A stretch of DNA of 64,000 nucleotides from an uncultured Clostridia bacterium (GCA_944383465.1 CALWPQ010000021.1:62001-126000); one strand, 5' to 3'; shown: positions 24,963 through 33,979, counted from the first letter of the stretch. A program made the numbers and translations. The notes: generated by a model from the sequence alone, not told the origin.

Positions 24963-26051
24963 ATGGAATACAGAAAACTGTCAACAGGACAGGATATAAG
25001 CGTTATAGCGCTTGGCGGCGCACTTCAGGTGAGTGAAGGACAAAGAGCTGAGGAGGCGATAGATTTTGCATATGAGAACGGTATAAATTTCTTTGATTTT
25101 GCGGCGGCGGAGGAAGCTCCATTTGCGGCATACGGAAATATACTTGCAAGCGTAAGAAATAAAGTGTATTTTCAGGTACATTTCGGAGCTCTTTACAGAG
25201 ACGGCAAGTATGCGTGGGGACTTGATCTCGACGATATAAAGAAGTCTGTGGATGCGCAGATGAAGGCGCTTAAGACGGATTATATTGATTTTGGCTTTAT
25301 TCATTGCCTCGATGAAGAGCAGGACTGGGTTACATACTGTGATAACGGTGTTTTTGATTATATAAAGGAATTAAAGAGAGATGGCGTTGTACGTCATATC
25401 GGCTGTTCGACGCATACGCCGAAGCTTGCGCATAAAATAATAGATACGGGTGAAATAGAACATATGATGTTCAGTATAAATCCAGCGTACGATTTTAACC
25501 ACGGAGCTTATGCCAGCGGGGAAACATCGGAGAGGCTGAATTTATATGAGCGCTGCGAAAAGGAGGGTATTGGCATCAGCGTAATGAAGCCATTTGCCGG
25601 CGGTACGCTTCTCGATGCTGCGACATCGCCTTTCAATCAGGCGCTGACTAAATATCAGTGTATACAGTATTGCCTCGACAAGCCGGGAGTGAAGACTGTA
25701 ATACCGGGAGCATTTAATAAAAAACATCTTGAGGAAGTGCTGGGCTTCTTTGATGCTGCTCCGGAAGAAAGAGACTACTCGATTATAGGCTCTTTTACGC
25801 CGACTGATGCCAAAGGAAGATGTGTTTACTGCAATCACTGCCAGCCTTGCCCTGCGGGACTTGATGTTGCTCTTATAAACAAGTATTATGATCTTGCCAA
25901 GGCGGGCGATGAGCTGGCAGAGGATCATTACCGTAATCTCGAGCTTAAAGCGAGCGACTGTATTTCGTGCGGCCATTGCAATGAGAGATGTCCGTTCGGC
26001 ACAGATCAGGTAGCGAAGATGAAAGAAATAGCAGAGTACTTTGATAGATAA
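24963..26051 (+). CDS. Aldo/keto reductase with C-terminal 2x[4Fe-4S] domain
   Basis: 362 residues. The AKR barrel (about 1-270) shows LGGALQ, INFFDFAAAE, DYIDFGFIH, VVRHIGCSTHTP and VMKPFAGG. The C-terminal part carries CVYCNHCQPCPAG (about 283) and CISCGHCNERCPFG (about 336), each a CxxCxxCxxxCP-type cluster motif. This fusion is common in strict anaerobes and is thought to pass electrons between Fe-S clusters and a bound nicotinamide cofactor; the substrate is unknown. The SD AAGGAGGT is strong. Confidence 0.88.
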   Translation: MEYRKLSTGQDISVIALGGALQVSEGQRAEEAIDFAYENGINFFDFAAAEEAPFAAYGNILASVRNKVYFQVHFGALYRDGKYAWGLDLDDIKKSVDAQMKALKTDYIDFGFIHCLDEEQDWVTYCDNGVFDYIKELKRDGVVRHIGCSTHTPKLAHKIIDTGEIEHMMFSINPAYDFNHGAYASGETSERLNLYERCEKEGIGISVMKPFAGGTLLDAATSPFNQALTKYQCIQYCLDKPGVKTVIPGAFNKKHLEEVLGFFDAAPEERDYSIIGSFTPTDAKGRCVYCNHCQPCPAGLDVALINKYYDLAKAGDELAEDHYRNLELKASDCISCGHCNERCPFGTDQVAKMKEIAEYFDR

Positions 26052-26086
26052 AATGAGGATTACTTCTTAAATCAGCTGAATAGTAA

Positions 26087-26119
26087 AAAACGCCCGGATA
26101 TATATAAGCCGGGTGTTTT
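26087..26119 (+). terminator. Terminator after the aldo/keto reductase
   Basis: AAAACGCCCGG (26087-26097) pairs with CCGGGTGTTTT (26109-26119), one G-U pair, with an 11-nt AT loop. Confidence 0.8.
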
Positions 26120-26124
26120 GCTGT

Positions 26125-26153
26125 TTGCTTTATTATACCAATTCTGATATAAT
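26125..26153 (+). promoter_or_regulatory. Promoter of the PAS-SARP regulator gene
   Basis: TTGCTT (26125-26130) and TATAAT (26148-26153) are 17 nt apart, directly after the upstream terminator and 35 bp before the regulator start. Confidence 0.6.
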
Positions 26154-26187
26154 AAAAAACGAACTATTAAGAGACGAGAAGGTATTG

Positions 26188-27540
26188 ATGGATACGAGCG
26201 GATACATAACGGACAATAATATAGAGAACATAGATGAGATGCGCGAAAAAGCTGATAATTATTTGACGGCTCTCGCACAGATTTATGATGAGATTTTTGA
26301 GTTTGATCTTAAAAAAGGAACTGTAAGTCGTGTTTACGGCCAGTTTTTTGACATACTTTCGCCAAAGCAGACAAATGTTGAAGCGGCTGATGCTGTCTTT
26401 GACTGGATAGAAAAGATCGTATTTGAAGAGGACAGAGATAATGTTAAGGCGGCATTTAAAAGATTTTTCAGTATTAGCGAAAATACTGCCTTGAGATCCG
26501 GACCTATTCAAATTGAGTTTTCCGCAAAGATAAACGACGAGACAAAGGTATATCTCGGCGTATTTCTTGCTATGAAAAAGAATACATTTCTCTTTTGCTG
26601 CTGCGATGTAACAAACATGTATGAAGCTGATAAGCTGAAAAGAGAAAATACCAATCTGCGCGATTTGAATAATAATATGAGGGAAATCGTAAAGCATTTT
26701 ACAGACGGAATGCTCGCGTTTAAAATGCAGAATGAAATTGTCACACCGCTCTATATAAGCGATAATATATGCGACTTTTTCGGCTTTAACACGGAAGAAT
26801 GGATATTTATGATGAATGAAGGACTTACCGTGAATGATTTTATAGCGCGAAGCAATTTTTCGTATGAGGATTTTCAGAATCTTATGCGTGAGGGAGAGGC
26901 GGAGTTTGATTATACTGATGTCGAGAGCGGAGATAAAAAACGAATACGAGCGGTAAGCACCATATATTTTGACGAAAACGGGCCGGCATTTTATATTATG
27001 CTGCAGAATGCTGCCGATAAAAGTAGAGAAAAACGGGGAAACACGCTTAAGCTGTACAGCAATGCAGATGCAGAAAGCGGAAAAAATGTATCGTCACGTG
27101 TATATATCCGCACTTTTGGATATTTTGATGTGTTTGTAGACGGCAAGCCGATAGCGTTTAGAAATAAGAAGTCAAAAGAGCTTCTTGCACTTCTCGTTGA
27201 CAGGCGCGGAGGATTTGTTTCATCGAGCGAAGCCATAAATTTTTTATGGGAAGATGAGCCGGCAAACAAGACGACGCTTTCTCGGTACAGAAAAGTAGCT
27301 CTCAGGCTTAAAAATTTTCTCGAGGAATACGGTATAGAAAATATCATAGAAACTGTTGACGGCAAGCGGCGCATAGTTCCGGAAGCCGTAAGATGTGATT
27401 TTTACGATTATCTTGCAGACAGTGACGGAAATGCGCGGACATTTAACGGTTCTTATATTCTCAATTACAGCTGGGCCGAAACGACGCTCGGTGAGCTTCT
27501 CATAATGAGTGGAAAGATATTTGATAAAGAAAATTATTAA
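26188..27540 (+). CDS. PAS-PAS-winged-helix (SARP-type) transcriptional regulator
   Basis: 450 residues from ATG 26188 (GAAGGT upstream). Two PAS-like regions (about 30-150 and 165-280; the second has the PLYISDNICDFFGFNTEEWI pattern) are followed by an OmpR/SARP winged helix (about 305-395). That part reads RTFGYFDVFVDGKPIAFRNKKSKELLALLVDRRGGFVSS-type, with LSRYRKVALRLKNFLEE as recognition region. A short BTAD-like piece (FNGSYILNYSWAETTLGELL) ends it. No membrane segment is seen. It lies just upstream of the acpP operon, whose leader carries SARP-style heptamer repeats; control of that operon is inferred. The PAS ligand is unknown. Confidence 0.78.
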   Translation: MDTSGYITDNNIENIDEMREKADNYLTALAQIYDEIFEFDLKKGTVSRVYGQFFDILSPKQTNVEAADAVFDWIEKIVFEEDRDNVKAAFKRFFSISENTALRSGPIQIEFSAKINDETKVYLGVFLAMKKNTFLFCCCDVTNMYEADKLKRENTNLRDLNNNMREIVKHFTDGMLAFKMQNEIVTPLYISDNICDFFGFNTEEWIFMMNEGLTVNDFIARSNFSYEDFQNLMREGEAEFDYTDVESGDKKRIRAVSTIYFDENGPAFYIMLQNAADKSREKRGNTLKLYSNADAESGKNVSSRVYIRTFGYFDVFVDGKPIAFRNKKSKELLALLVDRRGGFVSSSEAINFLWEDEPANKTTLSRYRKVALRLKNFLEEYGIENIIETVDGKRRIVPEAVRCDFYDYLADSDGNARTFNGSYILNYSWAETTLGELLIMSGKIFDKENY

Positions 27541-27558
27541 AATACATAATTTGGACAG

Positions 27559-27596
27559 AATAAACCTTGTCTACCATAAAGACGAGGTTTATTTTT
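27559..27596 (+). terminator. Terminator after the PAS-SARP gene
   Basis: AATAAACCTTGTCT (27559-27572) pairs with AGACGAGGTTTATT (27580-27593) with one G-U, followed by TTTTT. It insulates the regulator from the acpP operon. Confidence 0.85.
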
Positions 27597-27620
27597 GTGA
27601 TATTTTGAAAAATTTTTTAA

Positions 27621-27664
27621 AAAAGGAACGCAAAAGGAACGCAAAAGGAACGCAATTGGAACTT
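27621..27664 (+). repeat. 11-bp direct repeats (heptamer GGAACGC + 4 bp), probable operator
   Basis: The unit AAAAGGAACGC occurs three times in tandem (27621-27631, 27632-27642, 27643-27653), followed by a degenerate fourth copy, AATTGGAACTT. The core is therefore GGAACGC at 27625, 27636 and 27647 and GGAACTT at 27658, one helical turn apart. Tandem heptamers at 11-bp spacing are the established binding-site layout of SARP winged-helix activators. The gene just upstream encodes such a domain. Confidence 0.75.
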
Positions 27665-27672
27665 TTATGGGA

Positions 27673-27678
27673 TAAAAT
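27673..27678 (+). promoter_or_regulatory. -10 element of the fatty acid operon promoter
   Basis: TAAAAT, 8 nt after the last heptamer (27658-27664), with no recognisable -35 at the usual distance. In actinobacterial SARP promoters the downstream repeat also sits 8 bp from the -10 and replaces the -35 contact. The leader to acpP is about 50 nt, with a small GGTC/GACC hairpin at 27690-27702. Confidence 0.6.
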
Positions 27679-27734
27679 AGTGTAAATGAGGTCATAAAGA
27701 CCATAAAATTATTGAATTTACGGAGGATTTTATT

Positions 27735-27953
27735 ATGTTATTTGATACTATCGCAGAACTTATTGCTGAGCGTACTGATTGTGATATTGCTGACATTAAA
27801 CCTGAAAGCAAATTCAGTGATCTCGGTATAGACTCTCTTGATACTGTTGAGGTGCTTATGGAGCTTGAGGACAGACTCGGCAGGGAAGTTGAACTCAACC
27901 AGAAAGTTGAAACTGTACAGGATCTTATCAATGTAATTGAAGGAAAGGAATAA
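27735..27953 (+). CDS. acpP: Acyl carrier protein
   Basis: 72 residues, acidic, with the phosphopantetheine attachment motif GIDSLDTVE at Ser34. It carries the growing acyl chain in type II fatty acid synthesis. A strong SD (GGAGG) precedes the ATG. It is first in the fab/acc operon; the next gene starts 3 nt after its stop codon. Confidence 0.96.
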   Translation: MLFDTIAELIAERTDCDIADIKPESKFSDLGIDSLDTVEVLMELEDRLGREVELNQKVETVQDLINVIEGKE

Positions 27954-27956
27954 GTC

Positions 27957-28901
27957 GTGCTTAATTCTCATTTGTGTGAAATGCTCGGTATCCGCTATCC
28001 TGTTTTTCAGGGCGGTATGGCGTGGGTCGCAGACGGCGAGCTTGCGGCGGCTGTATCGGAAGGCGGCGGACTTGGTATAATCGGCGCGGGAAATGCGCCG
28101 GCCGATTTTGTAAGAGGAGAGATACGCAAGGTAAGGTCGCTTACCGATAAGCCTTTTGGTGTAAATGTAATGCTCTTAAGTCCGTTTGCCGATGAAGTGG
28201 CGGAGATGATAGCGGAAGAGAAGGTTGCTGTCGTAACTACGGGAGCGGGTAATCCTTCAAAGTATATGAAGATGTGGCAGGATGCGGGCTGCAAGGTGAT
28301 ACCTGTTGTGGCATCAGCTTCTATGGCAAAACTGATGCAGAGAATAGGAGCTTCTGCGGTAATTGCGGAAGGCGGCGAAAGCGGCGGTCACGTAGGAGAG
28401 CTTACGACAATGGTACTCGTACCGCTCGTTTGCGATGCTGTTGATATCCCTGTTATTGCGGCCGGCGGTATTGCTGACGGACGCGGCGCGGCGGCGGCAT
28501 ATATGCTCGGAGCCTGCGGCGTGCAGATGGGAACGCGTTTTCTCTCTGCTGAGGAGTGCAACATACATCCGAAGTACAAGGAAAAGATAATAAAAGCAGG
28601 AGACCTCGCCACGATGGTTACAGGAAAGAGGCTTGGACATCCTGTAAGAAGCTTGAGGACAGCATTTGCCCGTAATTATATGAAAGAGGAGTACGGGGGT
28701 CTTGCTGATGAAGAACTTGAAGCGCTTGGAACAGGAGCACTTCGCCTTGCGGTACAGGAGGGCGATACAGAGAATGGCTGCTTCCTGTCAGGTCAGATTG
28801 CAGCTATGGTAAATAAAGTGCAGCCTGCGGCAGACATTGTACGTGAAGTCGCAGAGGAGGCCGAAGAAGTGCTGAAAGGGGCATCAAAATGGGTAAAATA
28901 G
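27957..28901 (+). CDS. fabK: Enoyl-ACP reductase II (FMN-dependent FabK)
   Basis: 314 residues from a GTG start at 27957 (AAGGAA upstream). It matches the nitronate monooxygenase/FabK flavoprotein barrel: PVFQGGMAWVADGELAAAVS at the N-terminus, GVNVML, EGGESGGHVGELTTMVLVP (near 140), AAGGIADGRG and GVQMGTRFL. FabK reduces trans-2-enoyl-ACP with NAD(P)H in the last elongation step. The genomic context makes FabK certain over nitronate monooxygenase. It overlaps fabD by 13 nt. Confidence 0.95.
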   Translation: MLNSHLCEMLGIRYPVFQGGMAWVADGELAAAVSEGGGLGIIGAGNAPADFVRGEIRKVRSLTDKPFGVNVMLLSPFADEVAEMIAEEKVAVVTTGAGNPSKYMKMWQDAGCKVIPVVASASMAKLMQRIGASAVIAEGGESGGHVGELTTMVLVPLVCDAVDIPVIAAGGIADGRGAAAAYMLGACGVQMGTRFLSAEECNIHPKYKEKIIKAGDLATMVTGKRLGHPVRSLRTAFARNYMKEEYGGLADEELEALGTGALRLAVQEGDTENGCFLSGQIAAMVNKVQPAADIVREVAEEAEEVLKGASKWVK

Positions 28902-29806
28902 CTTTTGTCTTTTCGGGACAGGGAGATCAATATTCCGGAATGGGGAAAAAGCTTTGTGAAAAGTATCCGGAGGCGGCGCGTGTATTTGACATATGCGATA
29001 ACATCAGGGGCGGTACTTCAGAACAGTGTTTTTGTGGAAGCGAAGATGAACTTAAAGAGACGAAAAACACGCAGCCGTGCCTTTTTGCGTATGAAGCGGC
29101 AGCAGCAGCTGTGCTTACCGCAAACGGCATAAAAGCCGATGTGACGGCAGGTTTTTCGCTCGGTGAAGTTGCAGCACTTGCGTTTTCGGGTGCTGTGGAT
29201 CTGGAAACGGGATTTTCGCTTGTCTGCCGAAGAGGCGAACTGATGCACAAGGCAGCGGAAAAACATCCTGCAAAGATGGCGGCCGTAGTTCGCCTTGAAA
29301 ATGATGAAGTTAAAAGAATTGCATCGCAGTTTGAAAATATATATCCGGTTAACTTCAACTGTCCGGGGCAGGTAACTGTTGCAGGCAGTGAAGAGATAAT
29401 GCCGGAGTTTTCAGTTGCTGTAAAAGAGGCGGGAGGACGTGCTCTTCCTCTTAAAGTAAGCGGTGGATTTCATTCGCCATTTATGAATGAGGCGGCAGAG
29501 CTTTTTAAGGATGAGCTAGAAAAAGTATCGTTTGCAGAGCCTCAAATTCCGCTTTATTCCAATGTTACGGCGCTTGCTTATAGCAAAAATGCGCCGGAAA
29601 TGCTTTCTAAGCAGATATGCTCTCCTGTGCTTTGGGAAAAGCTTATACTTAATATGATAAATGAGGGAATAGATACGTTTATCGAAATTGGACCGGGAAA
29701 CACGCTCTGCGGGCTCATATCGAAGATAGATAAAAACGTGCGCGTTTATACGGCAGCTGATCTCGAAAAATCGGAATTCCCGTTTGATGAGGTGAAGTCA
29801 TGCTAA
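28889..29806 (+). CDS. fabD: Malonyl-CoA:ACP transacylase
   Basis: 305 residues. FSGQGDQYSGMGK at the N-terminus, catalytic Ser90 in GFSLGE, the CRRGELM arginine motif near 112, and catalytic His195 in GGFHSPFM are all present. It loads malonyl units onto ACP. It overlaps fabK upstream and fabG downstream (7 nt), so translation is tightly coupled. Confidence 0.95.
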   Translation: MGKIAFVFSGQGDQYSGMGKKLCEKYPEAARVFDICDNIRGGTSEQCFCGSEDELKETKNTQPCLFAYEAAAAAVLTANGIKADVTAGFSLGEVAALAFSGAVDLETGFSLVCRRGELMHKAAEKHPAKMAAVVRLENDEVKRIASQFENIYPVNFNCPGQVTVAGSEEIMPEFSVAVKEAGGRALPLKVSGGFHSPFMNEAAELFKDELEKVSFAEPQIPLYSNVTALAYSKNAPEMLSKQICSPVLWEKLILNMINEGIDTFIEIGPGNTLCGLISKIDKNVRVYTAADLEKSEFPFDEVKSC

Positions 29807-30534
29807 AGGAAAAAGTAGCAGTTATCACGGGCGGCTCGCGCGGAATAGGCGCGGAAGTCGCATATAAGCTTGCTTCTCTGGGTGCGGATATTGCTATAAT
29901 ATACGCGGGAAATGAAGAAGCGGCAAATAAGGTTGCGGAAAGGTGCGAGAATGAGTATTCCGTAAAAGTTCGCACATATCGCTGCAATGTAGCAGATTTC
30001 GACGAGGTAAAGACTACGGTAGGACAGATAAAAGCTGATTTCGGTACTGTGAATATCCTCGTGAACAGTGCGGGTATAACTCGCGACACTCTCGTTACGA
30101 TGATGAGTGAAAAGGATTTTGACGATGTTCTCGACACAAATCTAAAGGGAACATTTAATATGATAAGACACTGCTCAGGTTTTTTTATCAGAAACCGTGA
30201 GGGAAGCATTATCAATATATCATCTGTTTCGGGTCTTATGGGAAACGCCGGACAGACAAATTATTCAGCGTCCAAAGCGGGTATTGTCGGTCTTACAAAG
30301 TCGGTTGCCAAAGAGCTTGCACCGCGAGGCATCAGATGTAATGCAGTCGCTCCCGGTTTTATCGCTACGGATATGACAAAAGACCTCGGAGATGGTGCTG
30401 AAAAGCTTATGAAGATGATTCCGCTCGGAAGAATAGGAAAACCGCAGGAAGTTGCAGAAGCGGTAGCTTTCCTTGCTTGTGCTGAGTATATAACGGGTGA
30501 GGTTATCCGCGTAGATGGCGGTATAGCAATGTAA
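29800..30534 (+). CDS. fabG: 3-oxoacyl-ACP reductase
   Basis: 244-residue short-chain dehydrogenase. It has the cofactor motif TGGSRGIG (11-18), the NSAG motif near 87, and catalytic Ser and Tyr-x-x-x-Lys in the INISSVSG and YSASKAG segments, and ends VDGGIAM. It uses NADPH to reduce 3-ketoacyl-ACP. Third reductive gene of the operon after fabK and fabD. Confidence 0.95.
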   Translation: MLKEKVAVITGGSRGIGAEVAYKLASLGADIAIIYAGNEEAANKVAERCENEYSVKVRTYRCNVADFDEVKTTVGQIKADFGTVNILVNSAGITRDTLVTMMSEKDFDDVLDTNLKGTFNMIRHCSGFFIRNREGSIINISSVSGLMGNAGQTNYSASKAGIVGLTKSVAKELAPRGIRCNAVAPGFIATDMTKDLGDGAEKLMKMIPLGRIGKPQEVAEAVAFLACAEYITGEVIRVDGGIAM

Positions 30535-30556
30535 TAATGAGGGAGAATTATTTATT

Positions 30557-31798
30557 ATGGAAAATAAAATTCGCAGAGTTGTCGTTACTGGAATGGGAGC
30601 AATAACACCTGTCGGAAACAATATAGATGAATATTGGCAAAGTCTCAAAAACGGTGTGAACGGCATTGCGCCGATAACGCAGTTTGATGCATCAGATTTA
30701 AAAGCAAAACTTGCAGCGGAGGTAAAGAATTTTGATCCGCGCGATTATATGGAAAAGTCGGAAACGCTGAGAAGCGATCGTTGCGCGCAGCTGGCAATTG
30801 CCGCAGCTACGCAGGCAGTCGAGGAAAGCGGTATTATAGGAACTCTGATGCCTGAGCGCATAGGAGTTTATTTTGGCAGCGGTATCGGTGGTATAAAGAC
30901 GATAGAGACTGAACTGGAAAAGTTGTTTACAAAAGGGCCGAGGCGCGTGTCACCGCTCTTTATTCCGATGATGATACCGAATATGGCATCAGGGATGATT
31001 GCCATCAGATTTGATTGCCGAAATGCGGCTATGCCGGCTGTTACGGCATGTGCGTCGGGGTCAAATGCAATCGGTGAGGCGATGAGAGCGATAAGACACG
31101 GTTATGCAGATGCAATGATTGCAGGCGGTTCGGAAGCTTCTGTTGCTATTTCGGGTGTTGCTGGATTTGTAAATATGCAGGCGCTTTCGACAGCAGAAGA
31201 TCCTGATGCGGCTTCACTTCCTTTTGATAAGAGAAGGGGTGGATTTGTAATCGGAGAAGGCGCTGCTGCGCTCATTCTTGAAGAATATGAACATGCTCGG
31301 AGCCGCGGAGCGAAGATTTATGCGGAAGTATGTGGATATGGCTCGACATGCGATGCATATCACATTACAGCGCCTCATCCTGAGGCAGAGGGCGGTGCGC
31401 GCGCTATGAAAGAAGCTCTCACAGAAGCGGCATACGATGGCGAAGAGACGGTATATATAAATGCGCACGGAACAGGCACGCCTATGAACGATTCACTGGA
31501 AACGCTGGCTGTTAAAAAAGCGTTTGGTGAAGAGCAGGCAAAAAAGGCATTTGTAAGCTCGACAAAGTCGATGACAGGTCATATGCTCGGAGCTGCGGGA
31601 GCCGCGGAAGCTATCGCTTGTATCAAGGCTCTCGATGAAGGTATTTTGCCTCCGACCATCAATCTCAAGGAACCTGATCCTGAATGCGATCTTTACTATG
31701 TGCCGAATAAAGCCGAAAAACACGATATAAGGCTGGCCCTGTCAAATTCACTCGGATTCGGAGGACATAACGCCTGCCTTGCGTTCAGGAGGGTATAG
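30557..31798 (+). CDS. fabF: 3-oxoacyl-ACP synthase II
   Basis: 413 residues. The KAS catalytic triad is complete: Cys165 in TACASGSNAI, a His in NAHGTGTPMND near 303, and a second His in KSMTGHMLGAAGA near 338. It condenses malonyl-ACP with acyl-ACP for chain elongation. It is the only ketoacyl synthase in the operon; FabH, which starts chains from acetyl-CoA, is not here. Confidence 0.95.
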   Translation: MENKIRRVVVTGMGAITPVGNNIDEYWQSLKNGVNGIAPITQFDASDLKAKLAAEVKNFDPRDYMEKSETLRSDRCAQLAIAAATQAVEESGIIGTLMPERIGVYFGSGIGGIKTIETELEKLFTKGPRRVSPLFIPMMIPNMASGMIAIRFDCRNAAMPAVTACASGSNAIGEAMRAIRHGYADAMIAGGSEASVAISGVAGFVNMQALSTAEDPDAASLPFDKRRGGFVIGEGAAALILEEYEHARSRGAKIYAEVCGYGSTCDAYHITAPHPEAEGGARAMKEALTEAAYDGEETVYINAHGTGTPMNDSLETLAVKKAFGEEQAKKAFVSSTKSMTGHMLGAAGAAEAIACIKALDEGILPPTINLKEPDPECDLYYVPNKAEKHDIRLALSNSLGFGGHNACLAFRRV

Positions 31799-31800
31799 GT

Positions 31801-32244
31801 ATGAATGAAGAGAATATAAGAAAATATGCGGAGCTTATGAATGAGCTGGGACTCAGTGCGCTTGAAATCACTGAGGATGGCAGTAAAATCCGCCTTGAAA
31901 GGGAGGCAGCGCCTGCATCTGCGGTAACAGTACCGGTTATGCAGCCTCTTACTTTGCCATCAGCAAGCAATGGTGCAGACACATCTTCTGCGCTCGATGC
32001 GGATATTATAACTATTACATCGCCTATGGTGGGTGTATTTTACGCTGCTCCTACCGAGAATGCGGAGCATTTTGTAAGCGTGGGCGCAAGGGTTAAAAAA
32101 GGTGATACGCTTTGCATCATAGAAGCTATGAAGCTTATGAATGAAATCACATCTGAGGAAGATGGAATTGTGGCCGAGATATGTGTGACAAACGGACAGG
32201 TAGTTGATTTTGGCTGCGATTTGTTCAAAATAAAGAGGTTATAG
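31801..32244 (+). CDS. accB: Biotin carboxyl carrier protein of acetyl-CoA carboxylase
   Basis: 147 residues: an N-terminal helical part, an Ala/Pro/Ser linker (about 38-65), and a C-terminal biotinyl domain with EAMKLMNEI, biotin on Lys111. It swings between AccC and AccAD. It follows fabF by 2 nt; AGGAGGGT at the fabF 3' end serves as SD. Confidence 0.95.
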   Translation: MNEENIRKYAELMNELGLSALEITEDGSKIRLEREAAPASAVTVPVMQPLTLPSASNGADTSSALDADIITITSPMVGVFYAAPTENAEHFVSVGARVKKGDTLCIIEAMKLMNEITSEEDGIVAEICVTNGQVVDFGCDLFKIKRL

Positions 32245-32248
32245 TCAT

Positions 32249-32665
32249 ATGAACAGAACAGAAATAATGAGCATACTTCCGCACAGAGATGATATGCTTT
32301 TGATCGATGAAGTGGAAAGGGACGGCGATTATGCCGTCGGCAAATATCGTGTGCGCGGAGACGAATTCTTTTTAAACGGACATTTTCCGGGAAATCCAGT
32401 AGTGCCCGGAGTTATCCTCTGCGAGATGCTGGCACAGTCTGCCTGCATACTTCTTGCGGATGATATGACAGAGGATAAGCTCCCTATGTATACGGGGCTT
32501 AATAATGTACGCTTTAAGTCTCCTGTAAAACCGGGCGATGTGTTTGAAACGAGATGTATTATAAGACGTGCAAAACCACCGTTTTATTTTGCCGAAGGCA
32601 CCGGCTCTGTTGAAGGCAGAGTATGTATTACAGCGGAGTTTTCATTTGCCGTAATGGGGAAGTAG
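32249..32665 (+). CDS. fabZ: 3-hydroxyacyl-ACP dehydratase
   Basis: 138-residue hotdog protein. The catalytic pair is His45 in HFPGNPVVPG and Glu59 in LCEMLAQ. It dehydrates 3-hydroxyacyl-ACP to the enoyl form, the substrate of FabK. FabZ, not FabA, by length and context. Embedded between accB and accC, as usual in Clostridia. Confidence 0.95.
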   Translation: MNRTEIMSILPHRDDMLLIDEVERDGDYAVGKYRVRGDEFFLNGHFPGNPVVPGVILCEMLAQSACILLADDMTEDKLPMYTGLNNVRFKSPVKPGDVFETRCIIRRAKPPFYFAEGTGSVEGRVCITAEFSFAVMGK

Positions 32666-32667
32666 AT

Positions 32668-33975
32668 ATGTTTTCAAAGATTTTGGTTGCCAACCGCGGA
32701 GAAATAGCCGTAAGGATTATCCGTGCGTGCAAAGAAATGGGAATAAATACAGTAGCAGTGTATTCCGAAGCTGACAGACAGGCGCTTCATGTTGCGCTTG
32801 CCGATGAAAGCTATTGCATAGGAAAATCCGAATCAAAGGAAAGCTATCTTCAGGAGGAACGCATAATAAGTGCGGCGATGATATCAGGAGCCCAGGCAAT
32901 TCATCCTGGATACGGATTTTTGTCTGAAAATGCGCACTTTGCTGCTCTTTGCAGGAAAAACGGCATAGTTTTTATCGGACCTACCGCAGAAATGATGGAT
33001 GAGCTCAGCGATAAGTCGGTGATAAAAAAGAAAATGGAAGAAGCCGGACTTTCTGTGATTCCTGGGACGGCGGCGCTCGACAGCGTGGATGAAGCTTTTG
33101 CCGCAGCGGAAAAAATAGGGTATCCGGTTATGCTTAAAGCTTGTGCCGGCGGCGGCGGACGCGGTATCAGGCTCGTACAGACCGCATCTGAAATGGCCAA
33201 TGCTTTTGCTCAGGCAACGGCAGAGGGCGAGGCATCATTTGGAGACGGCAGTGTGTATATGGAAAAATACGTATTTCCAGCTCGTCATATAGAAGTACAG
33301 ATTATGGCGGATGAGGCTGGAAATGTAGTATGCCTCGGAGAGCGCGATTGTTCCCTCCAGAGAAGCCATCAGAAGCTGATAGAAGAATCTCCGTCACCGA
33401 ATGTAAAAGAGTCAAGCAGAAAGAAGCTCATAAAGGATTCAATTGAGGCGCTTAAAAAGATAGATTATGTAGGAGTAGGAACACTCGAATTTTTGATGGA
33501 TGATGAAGGCAACTTCTGGTTTATGGAGATGAATATAAGACTTCAGGTGGAGCACTGCGTTACGGAAATGCTTACAAAAATAGACCTTGTGAAGTGGCAG
33601 ATTCGTATAGCGGCGGGAATTCCTATAAGTTTTAAGCAGGAAGATGTAAATCTTTCGGGCTCGGCTATCGAATGCAGAGTTATGGCACAGGCTCCAGGCA
33701 AGCTTAATATGCTTCATGTGCCCGGTGGGCCTTTTGTGAGATTTGACACGTATCTTGTGCCGGGTACGGAGGTGACTCCGTATTACGATGCGCTTCTCGG
33801 AAAACTGATTGTGAGCGCAGGTACGCGCGAGGAATCGCTGAGAAAACTAAAAGCAGCGCTTTGCGAGCTTGTCATTGACGGAATTCCGACTAACATAGAA
33901 AAACAGTTAAGACTGATTGAGGATGAACGTTTTATGAAGGGTCAGTATGATTTATCATTTGTAGGAAGCAGGTGA
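32668..33975 (+). CDS. accC: Biotin carboxylase subunit of acetyl-CoA carboxylase
   Basis: 435 residues from ATG 32668, 2 nt after fabZ; an in-frame upstream codon inside fabZ is rejected, since the conserved MFSKILVANRGEIAVRIIRA starts at 32668. ATP-grasp motifs are clear: HPGYGFLSEN, KACAGGGGRGIRLV, EVQIMAD, and MEMNIRLQVEH (this last is MNxRxQVEH, with Ile for the usual Thr). It carboxylates biotin on AccB using ATP and bicarbonate. Confidence 0.95.
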   Translation: MFSKILVANRGEIAVRIIRACKEMGINTVAVYSEADRQALHVALADESYCIGKSESKESYLQEERIISAAMISGAQAIHPGYGFLSENAHFAALCRKNGIVFIGPTAEMMDELSDKSVIKKKMEEAGLSVIPGTAALDSVDEAFAAAEKIGYPVMLKACAGGGGRGIRLVQTASEMANAFAQATAEGEASFGDGSVYMEKYVFPARHIEVQIMADEAGNVVCLGERDCSLQRSHQKLIEESPSPNVKESSRKKLIKDSIEALKKIDYVGVGTLEFLMDDEGNFWFMEMNIRLQVEHCVTEMLTKIDLVKWQIRIAAGIPISFKQEDVNLSGSAIECRVMAQAPGKLNMLHVPGGPFVRFDTYLVPGTEVTPYYDALLGKLIVSAGTREESLRKLKAALCELVIDGIPTNIEKQLRLIEDERFMKGQYDLSFVGSR

Positions 33976-33979
33976 TTAA

